Positions 35,060-44,000 of a stretch of DNA of 64,000 bases are shown in pieces (the stretch's first letter is position 1; every line of letters starts with the position of its first letter). This DNA is from Algoriphagus terrigena DSM 22685 (lineage in GTDB: Bacteria; Bacteroidota; Bacteroidia; Cytophagales; Cyclobacteriaceae): positions 1 to 64,000 of the forward strand of contig NZ_AUBW01000007.1 of assembly GCF_000429445.1 (NCBI RefSeq). Reading direction: 5' to 3'. The notes beneath the pieces are model-generated. The model worked only from the letters and a program-made list of their open reading frames with translations. It ran no database searches and was not told the DNA's origin. The translations under genes and the position numbers were made by a program.

Positions 35060-36268
35060 ATGAAAAAGCTGATTCTCTCTTTGGCACTGGTTGGTGCTAC
35101 AACCTTGGCCTTTGGACAAAAGAAAGTAATTAAAGAAGCCGAAAAAGGATTCAAATCCGGCGACTACCAAGCTGCGCTGACAGCTATCGATGCTGCCGCT
35201 GCTAACCCTGAAACCAGCGGTGATCCTGCGACATTTTTGCTGAAAGCACAAATTGAAACCAAGATGTTTTACGCAGATTCTTCCAACACCATGGAGACGG
35301 TAGGGCTTGGAAGAAAGGCATTGGAGACTTACAACAAGACCTTTGAAATGGCTGGAAGTGACAAAGAAGCCGGAGTAGGTGCGGACGTGTACGAAGAAGA
35401 TATGCCAGGTGTCCCTGACAACTTGAGACCTTACTCGATCATGACTCTCAAGAATCTCTCCTTTGACAAAGCAATCAGTAGATACAATGCCGATGATGCG
35501 GAACTGGCCTATGAGTTCTTCAGTTTGGCAGGTGAGATTGACCACACAGATTCAACAATCCATTACAACGCCGGTTACTTGGCTAATGAGCTTGGTAAAT
35601 TTGAAGATGCTAAAAAACACTTTGGATACCTCTTGGAACTTCCTAATTACAACAAGCTGAACACATATTATTTCATGGTTCAGATCTTGAGTACTGAGGA
35701 GAAAAATCCAGAAGCGGCGTTTGATCTGGTTACAAAAGCTAAGACTGAGTATCCTAACGACAAGGTATTGGCTGAATATGAAATCCAATTGTTGCTTCAG
35801 TTGAACAAGATGGATGAAGCAATGTCTCAGATCAAAGACGCTCTAGCCAATGATCCAAACAATACAGGTCTTCTGCTGAGATCCGGATATCTGAAAGAGC
35901 AAGCGGGTGATTTGGAAGGTGCTCTTGCCGACTATAAGAAGTCTGTGGAAGCGGATCCTAACTTCTTCGAAGGCAACTACTACACTGGAGCTCTGATGCT
36001 CGAGATGTCTAGAAAGATTCTTAACGAGCTGAACGGACTTTCGGATGCTGAATGGGAAAAGCAATCTCAGACACTCGGTAAGCAGGCTGACGACTATTAC
36101 AAGCAGGCGGTCCCTTATTTCACCAAGGCTGTTGAAATTAAGCCGGACAACACCGACATCATGATCATCCTCTACCAGGTACACACCAGATTGAAAAACA
36201 CTGCTGAGGCGGAAGCCCTAGACAAAAAACTCACCGAGTTGCTTGGTGCTGGCTGGCAAGAAAACTAA
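35060..36268 (+). CDS. Secreted TPR protein
   Basis: A 402-residue exported protein with signal peptide (TLAFG/QKK) and tetratricopeptide repeats across its length: KGFKSGDYQAALTAIDAAAA near the N-terminus, HYNAGYLANELGKFEDAKKH in the middle, and LRSGYLKEQAGDLEGALADY further on. Such periplasmic or outer-membrane-associated TPR proteins serve as scaffolds. It is 29 nt after gyrA with no terminator between, so it is probably cotranscribed with it, and it ends at a strong terminator. The partner is unknown. Confidence 0.85.
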   Translation: MKKLILSLALVGATTLAFGQKKVIKEAEKGFKSGDYQAALTAIDAAAANPETSGDPATFLLKAQIETKMFYADSSNTMETVGLGRKALETYNKTFEMAGSDKEAGVGADVYEEDMPGVPDNLRPYSIMTLKNLSFDKAISRYNADDAELAYEFFSLAGEIDHTDSTIHYNAGYLANELGKFEDAKKHFGYLLELPNYNKLNTYYFMVQILSTEEKNPEAAFDLVTKAKTEYPNDKVLAEYEIQLLLQLNKMDEAMSQIKDALANDPNNTGLLLRSGYLKEQAGDLEGALADYKKSVEADPNFFEGNYYTGALMLEMSRKILNELNGLSDAEWEKQSQTLGKQADDYYKQAVPYFTKAVEIKPDNTDIMIILYQVHTRLKNTAEAEALDKKLTELLGAGWQEN

Positions 36269-36281
36269 GCCAAGATATTTT

Positions 36282-36314
36282 AAAAGGCCGACTGAGAAGT
36301 CGGCCTTTTTTTTT
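36282..36314 (+). terminator. Intrinsic terminator of the gyrA-TPR unit
   Basis: AAAAGGCCGACT (36282-36293) pairs with AGTCGGCCTTTT (36298-36309) around a GAGA tetraloop, with further T residues. Confidence 0.93.
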
Positions 36315-36409
36315 GCGCGTGAATTTGGGATCTGAAGTATGGCTTAACGAGTGGTCCTTTCCATTTTTTAGATACTTTTGCGTCACCAAATCCCAATTGA
36401 AGTGCAATT

Positions 36410-37528
36410 ATGTTTAAACTGATTAAAGTTGGATTTTTTCTTTCTTTAACCTTTTTGTTGGGCACAGCTTCTGCCCAGAATGCCAGGTTTCAAAAATCCC
36501 TCAGCTTTTCCTATGAGACCGGCCCTATGCTGAGCAACGGCACAGACTGGGGTAATGAAATCAAGGATGCGGTAGATTACAAAGCGCTGGACGTCAAAAT
36601 GGGCTGGAGGAAAATATCCAACACTACGTATAATTACCTCTACAGATATCCGACTTTGGGTATCGGCCTTAGTTCCACCTTGAAAAACTACAAGGAAATT
36701 GGAATGCCCCATACCATATATGGCTTTATGGAGATTCCTTTTTCCATTTCCGGTCAACGTGATCGGGTGAGTTTTGGGTATTTTTTACAGTTAGGGGTGG
36801 GCTTCAATCTAGAACCTTACGACTCGCTGGCTAACCCACACAACAAGTACATTGGATCTAATATCAATGCCTACATCCATGCGGGGCTGAGTTCGACGGT
36901 CAGAATTTCTCCACGAACCGACTTTCAAGCAACTTTGGGTTTGAAGCATTTTTCCAACGGAGCAGCGAAAAAACCAAATGCGGGAATTAATCTATTTCCG
37001 CTGAATCTTGCGATGAAGGTGAAGCTTGGTGATCTCAAAGCCATCCCCACCCAAAGGCCAGAGATTGGGAAAAAAGAGCTGATGTCTTACTGGAATTTTT
37101 CTCTTTACACCGGCGTGAGAAACTATGAAATCGGCGATCCGACCTATTTCCGTGGTGGGATCGGAGTCAACTATTTGCTGGAGCCGACCTACAAATACCG
37201 AGTGGGCTTGGGTTTGGATTTGTTTTGGGCGCAGGGGATGGAAGCAAGGTTTCCTGAGGAGGATTTTTCCTTCAAAGACCAAACCTCCCTGGCTGTGGTT
37301 GGGTCTTGGGAGTGGCAGTTGACTGATCGATTGTACGTGCCCATCGCCTTTGGAGCATACATCTATCGAAATGAGCTGAATCAAGAGATGACTTGGTTTT
37401 ATGAACGCATCGGAGCGAGGTATCGATTTGACAACAACATGTTTGCTGGAATGCAGATCAAAGCACACAAAGCGAAGGCAGACTTTTTTGAATTTACCGT
37501 GGGCTATACCCTAGCGGGGAAAAAGTGA
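36410..37528 (+). CDS. Acyloxyacyl hydrolase (PagL-like lipid A deacylase family)
   Basis: A 372-residue exported outer-membrane barrel with signal peptide (GTASA/QNA). The first ~200 residues match the acyloxyacyl hydrolase/PagL family: YETGPMLSNGTDWG at the start, LYRYPTLGIGLSSTLKNY, and LGLKHFSNGAAKKPNAGIN holding the His-Ser pair of the catalytic site. PagL removes the 3-O-linked acyl chain of lipid A. The protein is about twice the size of PagL; the second half (residues ~205-372) looks like further barrel strands. The exact substrate is unproved. Confidence 0.78.
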   Translation: MFKLIKVGFFLSLTFLLGTASAQNARFQKSLSFSYETGPMLSNGTDWGNEIKDAVDYKALDVKMGWRKISNTTYNYLYRYPTLGIGLSSTLKNYKEIGMPHTIYGFMEIPFSISGQRDRVSFGYFLQLGVGFNLEPYDSLANPHNKYIGSNINAYIHAGLSSTVRISPRTDFQATLGLKHFSNGAAKKPNAGINLFPLNLAMKVKLGDLKAIPTQRPEIGKKELMSYWNFSLYTGVRNYEIGDPTYFRGGIGVNYLLEPTYKYRVGLGLDLFWAQGMEARFPEEDFSFKDQTSLAVVGSWEWQLTDRLYVPIAFGAYIYRNELNQEMTWFYERIGARYRFDNNMFAGMQIKAHKAKADFFEFTVGYTLAGKK

Positions 37529-37619
37529 GTTAAACCCTTTGAATTTCATCCATTAGTCACAAAATAGTTTTATTTCGTATAGGATTCAGATAGCTTACTG
37601 TGTCAATCAAAAACCCAAT

Positions 37620-40082
37620 ATGCTCAAACCAAAGGTAGTTCAGACGCTTGTTTTCATTCTATTCGGTTTTTTCAGTCACTACTCTAGCGCGCAGTCAGTC
37701 CCTTCCTCTCTGATCTATCAGCATTTGCTCCAGCTTGGGGAAACCAAGCGGGTGCTCTACGTAGCTGCTCACCCTGATGATGAAAACACCCGACTGATTT
37801 CCTACCTGGTCAATGGAGAGCATGCGGAGGTGGCCTATCTCAGTCTGACCCGCGGAGACGGAGGGCAAAACCTGATCGGAAAAGAACTTGGCATTGAGCT
37901 GGGACAGATCCGAACACAGGAGCTGCTCAAAGCGCGGGAAACCGACGGTGGACGGCAGTATTTCACCCGTGCCATGGATTTTGGTTATAGCAAAAATCCT
38001 ACAGAGACGCTTCAAAACTGGGACAAGCAAAAGGTCTTAGCGGACGTGGTTTGGGCGATCCGCAGATTCCAACCTGACATCATTATTACCCGGTTCAATA
38101 CCATCCCCGGGGTTACTCACGGGCATCACACGACTTCCGCCATCTTGGCTGGGGAGGCGTTTGAGCTGGCTGGGAAATCAGATGCTTTTCCGGAGCAATT
38201 GAAGTGGGTGAAGCCCTGGCAGCCGAAACGCATCTTTTTCAACGCATATAATTTTGGAGGAGAGTTTAAGCCAGAGGAGGGACAGAAATATTATGTATTC
38301 GAAGTTGGGGGGTATAATCCACTGCTAGGTCAGACCTATCATCAGATCGCCGCAGACAGTCGCACGATGCACAAATCTCAGGGATTTGGAGCGACAGCAG
38401 GTGTGGGTGAGGCAAAGGATCATATTCAGCTGGTAGCTGGGGAGAATTATAGTCAGGACGCCTTTGAAGGAGTCGCTGACCGCTGGGAATCTATCCCTGG
38501 GGGAAGAGATGTAGAGGCTCAGATTGATCAGCTACTGACGCAATTTGACTTTTCGCAGACGGAAAAAAACGTCTCAGATTTATTGAAAATCCGATCTTCT
38601 CTGAAAGCTCTCAACTCGAGCGAAACGTGGATTCTGGAGAAAATCGAAAAGTTGGATCGCCTTATCATAATGGCTTTAGGACTGGAATTTGAATTCAGGG
38701 TCAGAAAAGAGTATGGTTTTCCAGGCGAGGAGGTCAAGGCAGAATTTGTGGTCAACAACCCTTCCTCAGTCGGCGTGAGTGTCACTAACTTGGAGATAGG
38801 AGAGCAGGATTTTTCTGAGATCTCCGGAGAGTTGAATAACAATCAGACCCGGTCTGTTCCAGTAGTATTTTCGATCCCCAGCGATATGTCCTATTCCCAA
38901 CCCTATTGGTTGGAGAATCCCATCGACGGCGCGCTGTATGATGTCAAGGATCAAGCTCTGATCGGAAAACCATTTAATGACGCCAGTATCGCCGGTGTCC
39001 TGTCTTTTACCTTGGACGGACAACAGCTTTCCGCCTCGGTTCCCTTGAAATACAAGTACAACGATCCGGTGGATGGAGAAGTAAAGCAGCCATTTACAAT
39101 CATCCCTGAGGTAGATCTAACCGTCTCCAAAGACAACGTATTCCTGCTTGCCGGCGCGGATCCGACTGTGACAGTCACCGTGAACTTCAATTCTGAAGTG
39201 CTGGAAGGCAAGCTGGATTTTGAGGGGTTGGATTCAGCGCAGTTTAAGATTGTCGGCATGGAAGAGCTATTGCTTCAAAAGAAGCGCATTTACCGGATCG
39301 CTTTTTTGCCCAATGGAAATGGAAACAAAAAGATAACAGCACGGTTTACAACTCAGAGTGGAGAAAGCTTTAACCTAAGTACCAAGACAATCTCCTACAA
39401 ACACATACCAAACCTGACCTATTTTCACCTCGCATCGCTGACGTTGATACAGGCGGAATGGCAGGTGTCCGGGGCAAAGATCGGATACATTCCGGGTGCG
39501 GGAGATGACGTTCCGGGCGTTTTAGCTGCGTTGGGATATCAAGTGACGATGATAGGCGCGGACGACTATTCCGCTGACTATCTAAGTCAATTCAAGGCGA
39601 TAGTGGTCGGGATCCGTGCGTACAACACCAATGGTGCCGTGGCCGCAAATCAGCAAGCTCTCATGTCTTACGTGAAATCGGGAGGTAATCTGATCGTCCA
39701 GTACAATACAAGCTCTCCGACTTTGCCCAAACAGATGGGTCCATTTCCATTTACAATCGGCCGAGACCGCGTCGCTGTGCAGGGCTCTCCCGTAGTAGCG
39801 GATTGGAATAGTTCGGTGCTGGCAGGACCAAACAAGATGAACGAATCCGACCTAGATGGATGGGTGCAGGAGCGGGGGCTTTACTTCGCAACAGCTATCG
39901 ACTCTGCCTACCACACTCCCTTTGTCATGCAGGATCCGGATGAGCCGTCGAGCAATGGTTCGCTTATCATTGGGAACTATGGCGATGGCACCTTCGTCTA
40001 TACAGGTATTTCTTTTTTCAGACAGCTGCCCGCAGGAATTCCGGGGCCGATCAAACTATTTATCAACCTGATCGAGCAATAA
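37620..40082 (+). CDS. Secreted PIG-L deacetylase with C-terminal ThuA-like domain
   Basis: An 820-residue exported multidomain enzyme. After the signal peptide (HYSSA/QSV), residues ~35-290 form a PIG-L/LmbE zinc-dependent N-acetyl-sugar deacetylase: LYVAAHPDDENTRLISYLV carries the metal-binding His-Pro-Asp-Asp, TRGDGGQNLIGKELG follows, and GVTHGHHTTSAILAGEAF has the later His. A beta-rich middle part (~350-590) follows, then a ThuA/amidotransferase-like domain (VPGVLAALGYQVTMIGADD, FKAIVVGIRAYNT, SYVKSGGNLIVQYNT). It starts an operon with a small membrane ORF and a sodium symporter, suggesting that a deacetylated sugar compound is imported. Confidence 0.88.
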   Translation: MLKPKVVQTLVFILFGFFSHYSSAQSVPSSLIYQHLLQLGETKRVLYVAAHPDDENTRLISYLVNGEHAEVAYLSLTRGDGGQNLIGKELGIELGQIRTQELLKARETDGGRQYFTRAMDFGYSKNPTETLQNWDKQKVLADVVWAIRRFQPDIIITRFNTIPGVTHGHHTTSAILAGEAFELAGKSDAFPEQLKWVKPWQPKRIFFNAYNFGGEFKPEEGQKYYVFEVGGYNPLLGQTYHQIAADSRTMHKSQGFGATAGVGEAKDHIQLVAGENYSQDAFEGVADRWESIPGGRDVEAQIDQLLTQFDFSQTEKNVSDLLKIRSSLKALNSSETWILEKIEKLDRLIIMALGLEFEFRVRKEYGFPGEEVKAEFVVNNPSSVGVSVTNLEIGEQDFSEISGELNNNQTRSVPVVFSIPSDMSYSQPYWLENPIDGALYDVKDQALIGKPFNDASIAGVLSFTLDGQQLSASVPLKYKYNDPVDGEVKQPFTIIPEVDLTVSKDNVFLLAGADPTVTVTVNFNSEVLEGKLDFEGLDSAQFKIVGMEELLLQKKRIYRIAFLPNGNGNKKITARFTTQSGESFNLSTKTISYKHIPNLTYFHLASLTLIQAEWQVSGAKIGYIPGAGDDVPGVLAALGYQVTMIGADDYSADYLSQFKAIVVGIRAYNTNGAVAANQQALMSYVKSGGNLIVQYNTSSPTLPKQMGPFPFTIGRDRVAVQGSPVVADWNSSVLAGPNKMNESDLDGWVQERGLYFATAIDSAYHTPFVMQDPDEPSSNGSLIIGNYGDGTFVYTGISFFRQLPAGIPGPIKLFINLIEQ

Positions 40083-40083
40083 G

Positions 40084-40188
40084 ATGAATGAAAAGCCGAT
40101 TCGATGGAAGGTGGTTTATCTGGCGCTGATGGCTAGCTTGCTCATCTTGATTGCGTTGTTTTATTGGTTAACGGTATCGTACGCATGA
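40084..40188 (+). CDS. 34-residue single-pass membrane protein before the symporter
   Basis: A short ORF, MNEKPIRWKVVYLALMASLL continuing through ILIALFYWLTVSYA. It has a basic N-terminus and one long transmembrane helix. The ATG lies 1 nt after the PIG-L stop and its TGA overlaps the symporter ATG in an ATGA arrangement, the layout of translationally coupled genes. Small subunits of sodium/solute symporters are known in other families (for example DUF4212 and DUF997 partners), so this may be a symporter subunit. No family match is recognised. Confidence 0.62.
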   Translation: MNEKPIRWKVVYLALMASLLILIALFYWLTVSYA

Positions 40189-41903
40189 GTACCCTCGACT
40201 GGATTGTCCTCTTTTTGACACTGTTTTCCATCGTTATCTACGGGACTTATAAGACTCGGGGGAGCAAAAATCTGGATTCCTACCTTCGCGGCAATAACTC
40301 CATGAACTGGTGGACCATTGGGCTTTCGATCATGGCTACCCAAGCTTCCGCAATCACTTTTTTGAGTACGCCGGGGCAGGCGTATGAAGACGGGATGCGG
40401 TTTATTCAGTTTTATTTTGGCCTGCCGCTGGCGATGATTATTATCTCGGTGAGCTTTGTGCCGATCTATTACAAGTTGAAAGTCTACACAGCCTATGAGT
40501 ATCTGGAGCAGCGGTTTGATCTCAAGACCAGAACGTTAACAGCACTCTTGTTCATCGTCCAAAGAGGGCTGGCAGCGGGAATTACGATCTACGCGCCTGC
40601 AATCATCTTATCGACTTTGCTGGGCTGGAATCTGACCTGGACGAATATTTTCATTGGAGTGCTGGTGATTGTTTATACCGTTTCGGGTGGTACCTCCGCG
40701 GTCTCTATCACCCAAAAGCAACAAATGGCAGTGATGATGGGAGGGATGATATTGGCCGGAATCATCGTGATCCAGCTGCTTCCGATATCCTTTCAGGAAG
40801 CCTTGCATGTAGCCGGGAAGATGGACAGGCTGAATGTGGTGAGTTTTGAATTTGATTTCGCTGACCGATATAACATCTGGTCGGGAATGACTGCTGCGGT
40901 GTTTCTCTTTTTGAGCTATTTCGGTTCGGATCAGAGTCAAGTAGGACGATATCTCTCCGGTCAGACGCTGACGCAAAGCCGCATGGGTTTGATCATGAAT
41001 GGTTTTCTCAAGATACCGATGCAATTCATTATCCTCTTTATCGGAGTGATGGTTTTTGTGTTTTATCAGTTTATCCAACCTCCCGTGATCTTCAACCAGG
41101 TGCAAACGGACAAGCTGCGCCAAAGCGAGTATGCTCCCCAGTTTGAGGCTTTGGAAAATAACTACAATGCGAGCTTTGAATCGGGGAAAAACGCCTATCA
41201 GCAAATGCTGACAGCTATCGAGGCGGGTGAAGATGAAGATGCAGAGTCGATCAAAGGCCAGATCAAAGAGATCAAATTGGAGCAGGAAGAACTTCGGGAG
41301 CAAGCCAAAGAGCTGATTCTCCAAAATGACCCCGCTGCCGAAACACGTGACACGGACTATGTCTTCATGCGGTTTGTGATGGACTATCTTCCTAAAGGAA
41401 TTGTCGGGCTGTTGTTTGCGGTAATTTTCAGCGCAGCGATGTCTTCGTCCGCTTCAGAACTCAACGCGCTCGGGTCGACCAGTACCATCGATCTCTATAA
41501 AAGATCGATCAAAAAAGACGCAAGCGACGAGCACTATGTCAGATCTTCCAAAGTATTTACTGCTTTTTGGGGCCTTGGGGCTATCCTTTTTGCTACTTAT
41601 GCGTCACTTTTTGAAAACCTCATTCAAGCGATCAACCTACTCGGTTCACTTTTTTATGGGACGATCTTAGGAGTATTTATGGTCGGTTTTTTTATGAAAT
41701 GGGTGAAAGGAAGAGCTGTTTTCATTGCGGCACTATTGTCGCAGGGGCTGATTTTGGTAGTCCATTTCAGAAATGGGACAGGCATGCTGGGCTTTCACTG
41801 GGACATCGGATTCCTTTGGTACAATGCCATCGGGTGTCTGGCAGTGATGCTTTTCGGTTTGATTTTGCAGCAGATTGTCGGAGGCAAAGTGGCGAAGGGG
41901 TAA
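40185..41903 (+). CDS. Sodium:solute symporter (SSS family) with cytoplasmic helical insert
   Basis: An SSS-family transporter of 572 residues from the ATG at 40185 (MSTLDWIVLFLTLFSIVIYG), chosen over an upstream in-frame start because it makes the ATGA junction with the small ORF. Family motifs are SIMATQASAITFLSTPGQAY, FGLPLAMIIISVSF, YFGSDQSQVGRYLSG and FSAAMSSSASELNALGS with the Na+-site serines. Between helices ~8 and 9 there is a charged helical insert of roughly 80 residues (SEYAPQFEALENNYN to REQAKELILQ), likely a coiled coil, rare in SSS proteins generally. The substrate is unknown; the PIG-L neighbour suggests a sugar. Confidence 0.9.
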   Translation: MSTLDWIVLFLTLFSIVIYGTYKTRGSKNLDSYLRGNNSMNWWTIGLSIMATQASAITFLSTPGQAYEDGMRFIQFYFGLPLAMIIISVSFVPIYYKLKVYTAYEYLEQRFDLKTRTLTALLFIVQRGLAAGITIYAPAIILSTLLGWNLTWTNIFIGVLVIVYTVSGGTSAVSITQKQQMAVMMGGMILAGIIVIQLLPISFQEALHVAGKMDRLNVVSFEFDFADRYNIWSGMTAAVFLFLSYFGSDQSQVGRYLSGQTLTQSRMGLIMNGFLKIPMQFIILFIGVMVFVFYQFIQPPVIFNQVQTDKLRQSEYAPQFEALENNYNASFESGKNAYQQMLTAIEAGEDEDAESIKGQIKEIKLEQEELREQAKELILQNDPAAETRDTDYVFMRFVMDYLPKGIVGLLFAVIFSAAMSSSASELNALGSTSTIDLYKRSIKKDASDEHYVRSSKVFTAFWGLGAILFATYASLFENLIQAINLLGSLFYGTILGVFMVGFFMKWVKGRAVFIAALLSQGLILVVHFRNGTGMLGFHWDIGFLWYNAIGCLAVMLFGLILQQIVGGKVAKG

Positions 41904-41918
41904 GAGAGAAACACAAAA

Positions 41919-41950
41919 AAAACCTCCGGAAGTCAATCCGGAGGTTTTTC
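41919..41950 (+). terminator. Intrinsic terminator after the symporter
   Basis: AAAACCTCCGGA (41919-41930) pairs with TCCGGAGGTTTT (41937-41948), loop AGTCAA. It ends the PIG-L operon and, given the flanking A and T tracts, may also act on the minus strand. Confidence 0.92.
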
Positions 41951-42042
41951 ATTTCTAAAGACTTCTCTTAGTCGGAAGCCAGAGTTTTCGCTTATTCAAT
42001 TGTCTTTTCTAAGTCTAGTTTCTTGCAACTTTATACTTTGTC

Positions 42043-42891
42043 TTATTTGATCGAATCGATCAGCCGCTCATTCAGCGCAACGTAATCTGGATTTCCGCCT
42101 TCTTCAGCCAACGCCTTTGATTGGGTTGCAGTGTCTACCGCTTCTGTTTTCATGCCCAAGGCATTTTCGATCTTTGCACGTAGGTGCAGCGTCCAGTACT
42201 TTGGATCACTGTCCGTGGATTGCTTCACCCACGTATAGGCTTGGTTTAGGTCTTTGGACGTGGTGAAATAATAGCTTGCAGCCTGAAACAGCAGCGCTGG
42301 ATCAGTGGAGTTAGCGTCGATTACCAGCTTTTGAATCTCAGCCATCACGATTGGATCCACTTCGGTTTGGATCTTAAACTCGGCCTGGGTATTCTCCCAT
42401 TTCACGAACGCCACGACACTGTTGTCAGTGATGCTGTTGAATCCAATTTCGAAGGTTTCTACCTTTTTGCTTGCCTTAGAGGTCGGCACCGTGAATCTCG
42501 CCTGATCATCCGCTTGATTATATCCGATTGCTCCCCAGAGTTTCGTGTCTCTGCTGAGGATGATTGTCCATTGGGATTTTTCGGGAATCGCATACAGTGC
42601 ATAGGTACCGGCGGGTACTTTCTGACCGCTGATGGTCACGTCTGTTGAAAAGTTCACCTGGGTGGCGGAATTTGCGCCGGTTCTCCAGATTTGGCCAAAA
42701 GGAACGAGTTCCCCAAAGATTTTCCGGCCTTTGACACTGGGCCGGCTGTAGTCCACGGTCACCACGGACAATCCAAACTGCTGGGAGATCTTGGAACCAG
42801 GGCTCGCCTGTGGCATTTGGAGTTGCTGGGAAAAACTGACCAAGCTTGTCAAAAGCAAGGTCACGAGAGCGAAAGAGATTTTTCTGATCAT
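42043..42891 (-). CDS. DUF2911 secreted protein
   Basis: A 282-residue exported protein (signal ending SLVSFS/QQL). The DUF2911 core follows: MPQASPGSKISQQFGLSVVT, DYSRPSVKGRKIFGELVPFG, IWRTGANSATQVNFSTDVTI, VPAGTYALYAIPEKSQWTII. The C-terminal ~80 residues are helical and TPR-like (ALLFQAASYYFTTSKDLNQA). DUF2911 proteins are frequent in Bacteroidota and of unknown function. It appears monocistronic, converging on the symporter terminator. Confidence 0.9.
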   Translation of the reverse strand: MIRKISFALVTLLLTSLVSFSQQLQMPQASPGSKISQQFGLSVVTVDYSRPSVKGRKIFGELVPFGQIWRTGANSATQVNFSTDVTISGQKVPAGTYALYAIPEKSQWTIILSRDTKLWGAIGYNQADDQARFTVPTSKASKKVETFEIGFNSITDNSVVAFVKWENTQAEFKIQTEVDPIVMAEIQKLVIDANSTDPALLFQAASYYFTTSKDLNQAYTWVKQSTDSDPKYWTLHLRAKIENALGMKTEAVDTATQSKALAEEGGNPDYVALNERLIDSIK

Positions 42892-43070
42892 TTTTTAAAA
42901 GGATTTTTGTTTTGGATACAATCCCAAAGCCTCACAGATCGTTCAGGATTGAGTTGCAATTTCAACGTTTTCTTTTTGCCTTTTCGTGATTTCACCACTC
43001 TTTTTTGACCGGTGGATTTTGAAGGGCTTCCTATCTTGGTAATTTTACCCACTACCCAAATACAACAAAC

Positions 43071-43991
43071 ATGAGCCTCGCCATAATCAGCCCCGGACGT
43101 AATCCCAAAGTCTGGATTGATGCCCTGACCTTTCACGAACCGGAGATAGATATTCAGGTCTATCCGGATATCGACAGGCCTGAGGATGTCAAGATGGCCT
43201 TGCTATGGCAGCATCCACCGGGCTATCTGAGCACCTTGCCCAATCTGAAGCTGATCAGCTCGCTGGGTGCCGGAGTAGATCATATCTTGAGCGATTCCTC
43301 GATCCCTGAGGCGCTTCCGATCGTCCGCATTGTGGACGAAAAGCTGACTTGGTCCATGACCAACTACGTGGTGATGGGCGTGCTTAATTTTCACCGTCAA
43401 ATTACCCGCTACCAAGCCGACCAGCAGCGCAAAGTCTGGGATATGAGTAAGCCTGAAATCCCCGTAAAAGTAGGTGTGATGGGAGTGGGCGCTTTGGGCG
43501 GAGATGTGCTGGACAAGCTGAGCTATATGGGGTTTCCGGTTTTTGGCTTTGGATTCAGTGAAAAAAGGGATTTTCGATATCCGTATTTTCCGAAAGATGA
43601 GTTGAAGGATTTTCTCGCTGAAATCAATGTTTTAGTCTGTTTGCTCCCTTTGACACCAGATACCGAAAACATCCTTAACTTGGAGCTTTTCAAGAAATGC
43701 AAGCCGGGCACTTTTCTCATCAATGTGGCGAGGGGAAAGCATCTGGTAGAGGAGGATCTGATTCCGGCTTTGGACCAAGGATATCTTTCCGGTGCGCTGT
43801 TGGATGTGTACCGTACAGAGCCCTTGCCAGCATCCCATCCGTTTTGGGATGAAAAGAGAGTCCAACTCACGCCGCATATTGCCAGTGTGACTAATCCCCA
43901 GGCTGCTTCGCCGCAGATAATTGAGAACTTCAGGAGACTGAAGGCGAACCTGCCACTTTTGAATGTCGTAAACCGCCCTAAAGGCTATTGA
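43071..43991 (+). CDS. D-2-hydroxyacid dehydrogenase (glyoxylate/hydroxypyruvate reductase A-like)
   Basis: A 306-residue NAD(P)-dependent reductase of the GhrA branch. The N-terminal part LISSLGAGVDHIL and the dinucleotide-binding KVGVMGVGALGGDVLDKLSY are typical; catalytic residues are the Arg in INVARGKHLVEEDL, the acidic residue in VYRTEPLPASHPFW and the His in LTPHIASVTNP. It likely reduces glyoxylate or hydroxypyruvate. The UspA gene follows after 9 nt and is probably in the same operon. Confidence 0.9.
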   Translation: MSLAIISPGRNPKVWIDALTFHEPEIDIQVYPDIDRPEDVKMALLWQHPPGYLSTLPNLKLISSLGAGVDHILSDSSIPEALPIVRIVDEKLTWSMTNYVVMGVLNFHRQITRYQADQQRKVWDMSKPEIPVKVGVMGVGALGGDVLDKLSYMGFPVFGFGFSEKRDFRYPYFPKDELKDFLAEINVLVCLLPLTPDTENILNLELFKKCKPGTFLINVARGKHLVEEDLIPALDQGYLSGALLDVYRTEPLPASHPFWDEKRVQLTPHIASVTNPQAASPQIIENFRRLKANLPLLNVVNRPKGY

Positions 43992-44000
43992 TTTTTACAG

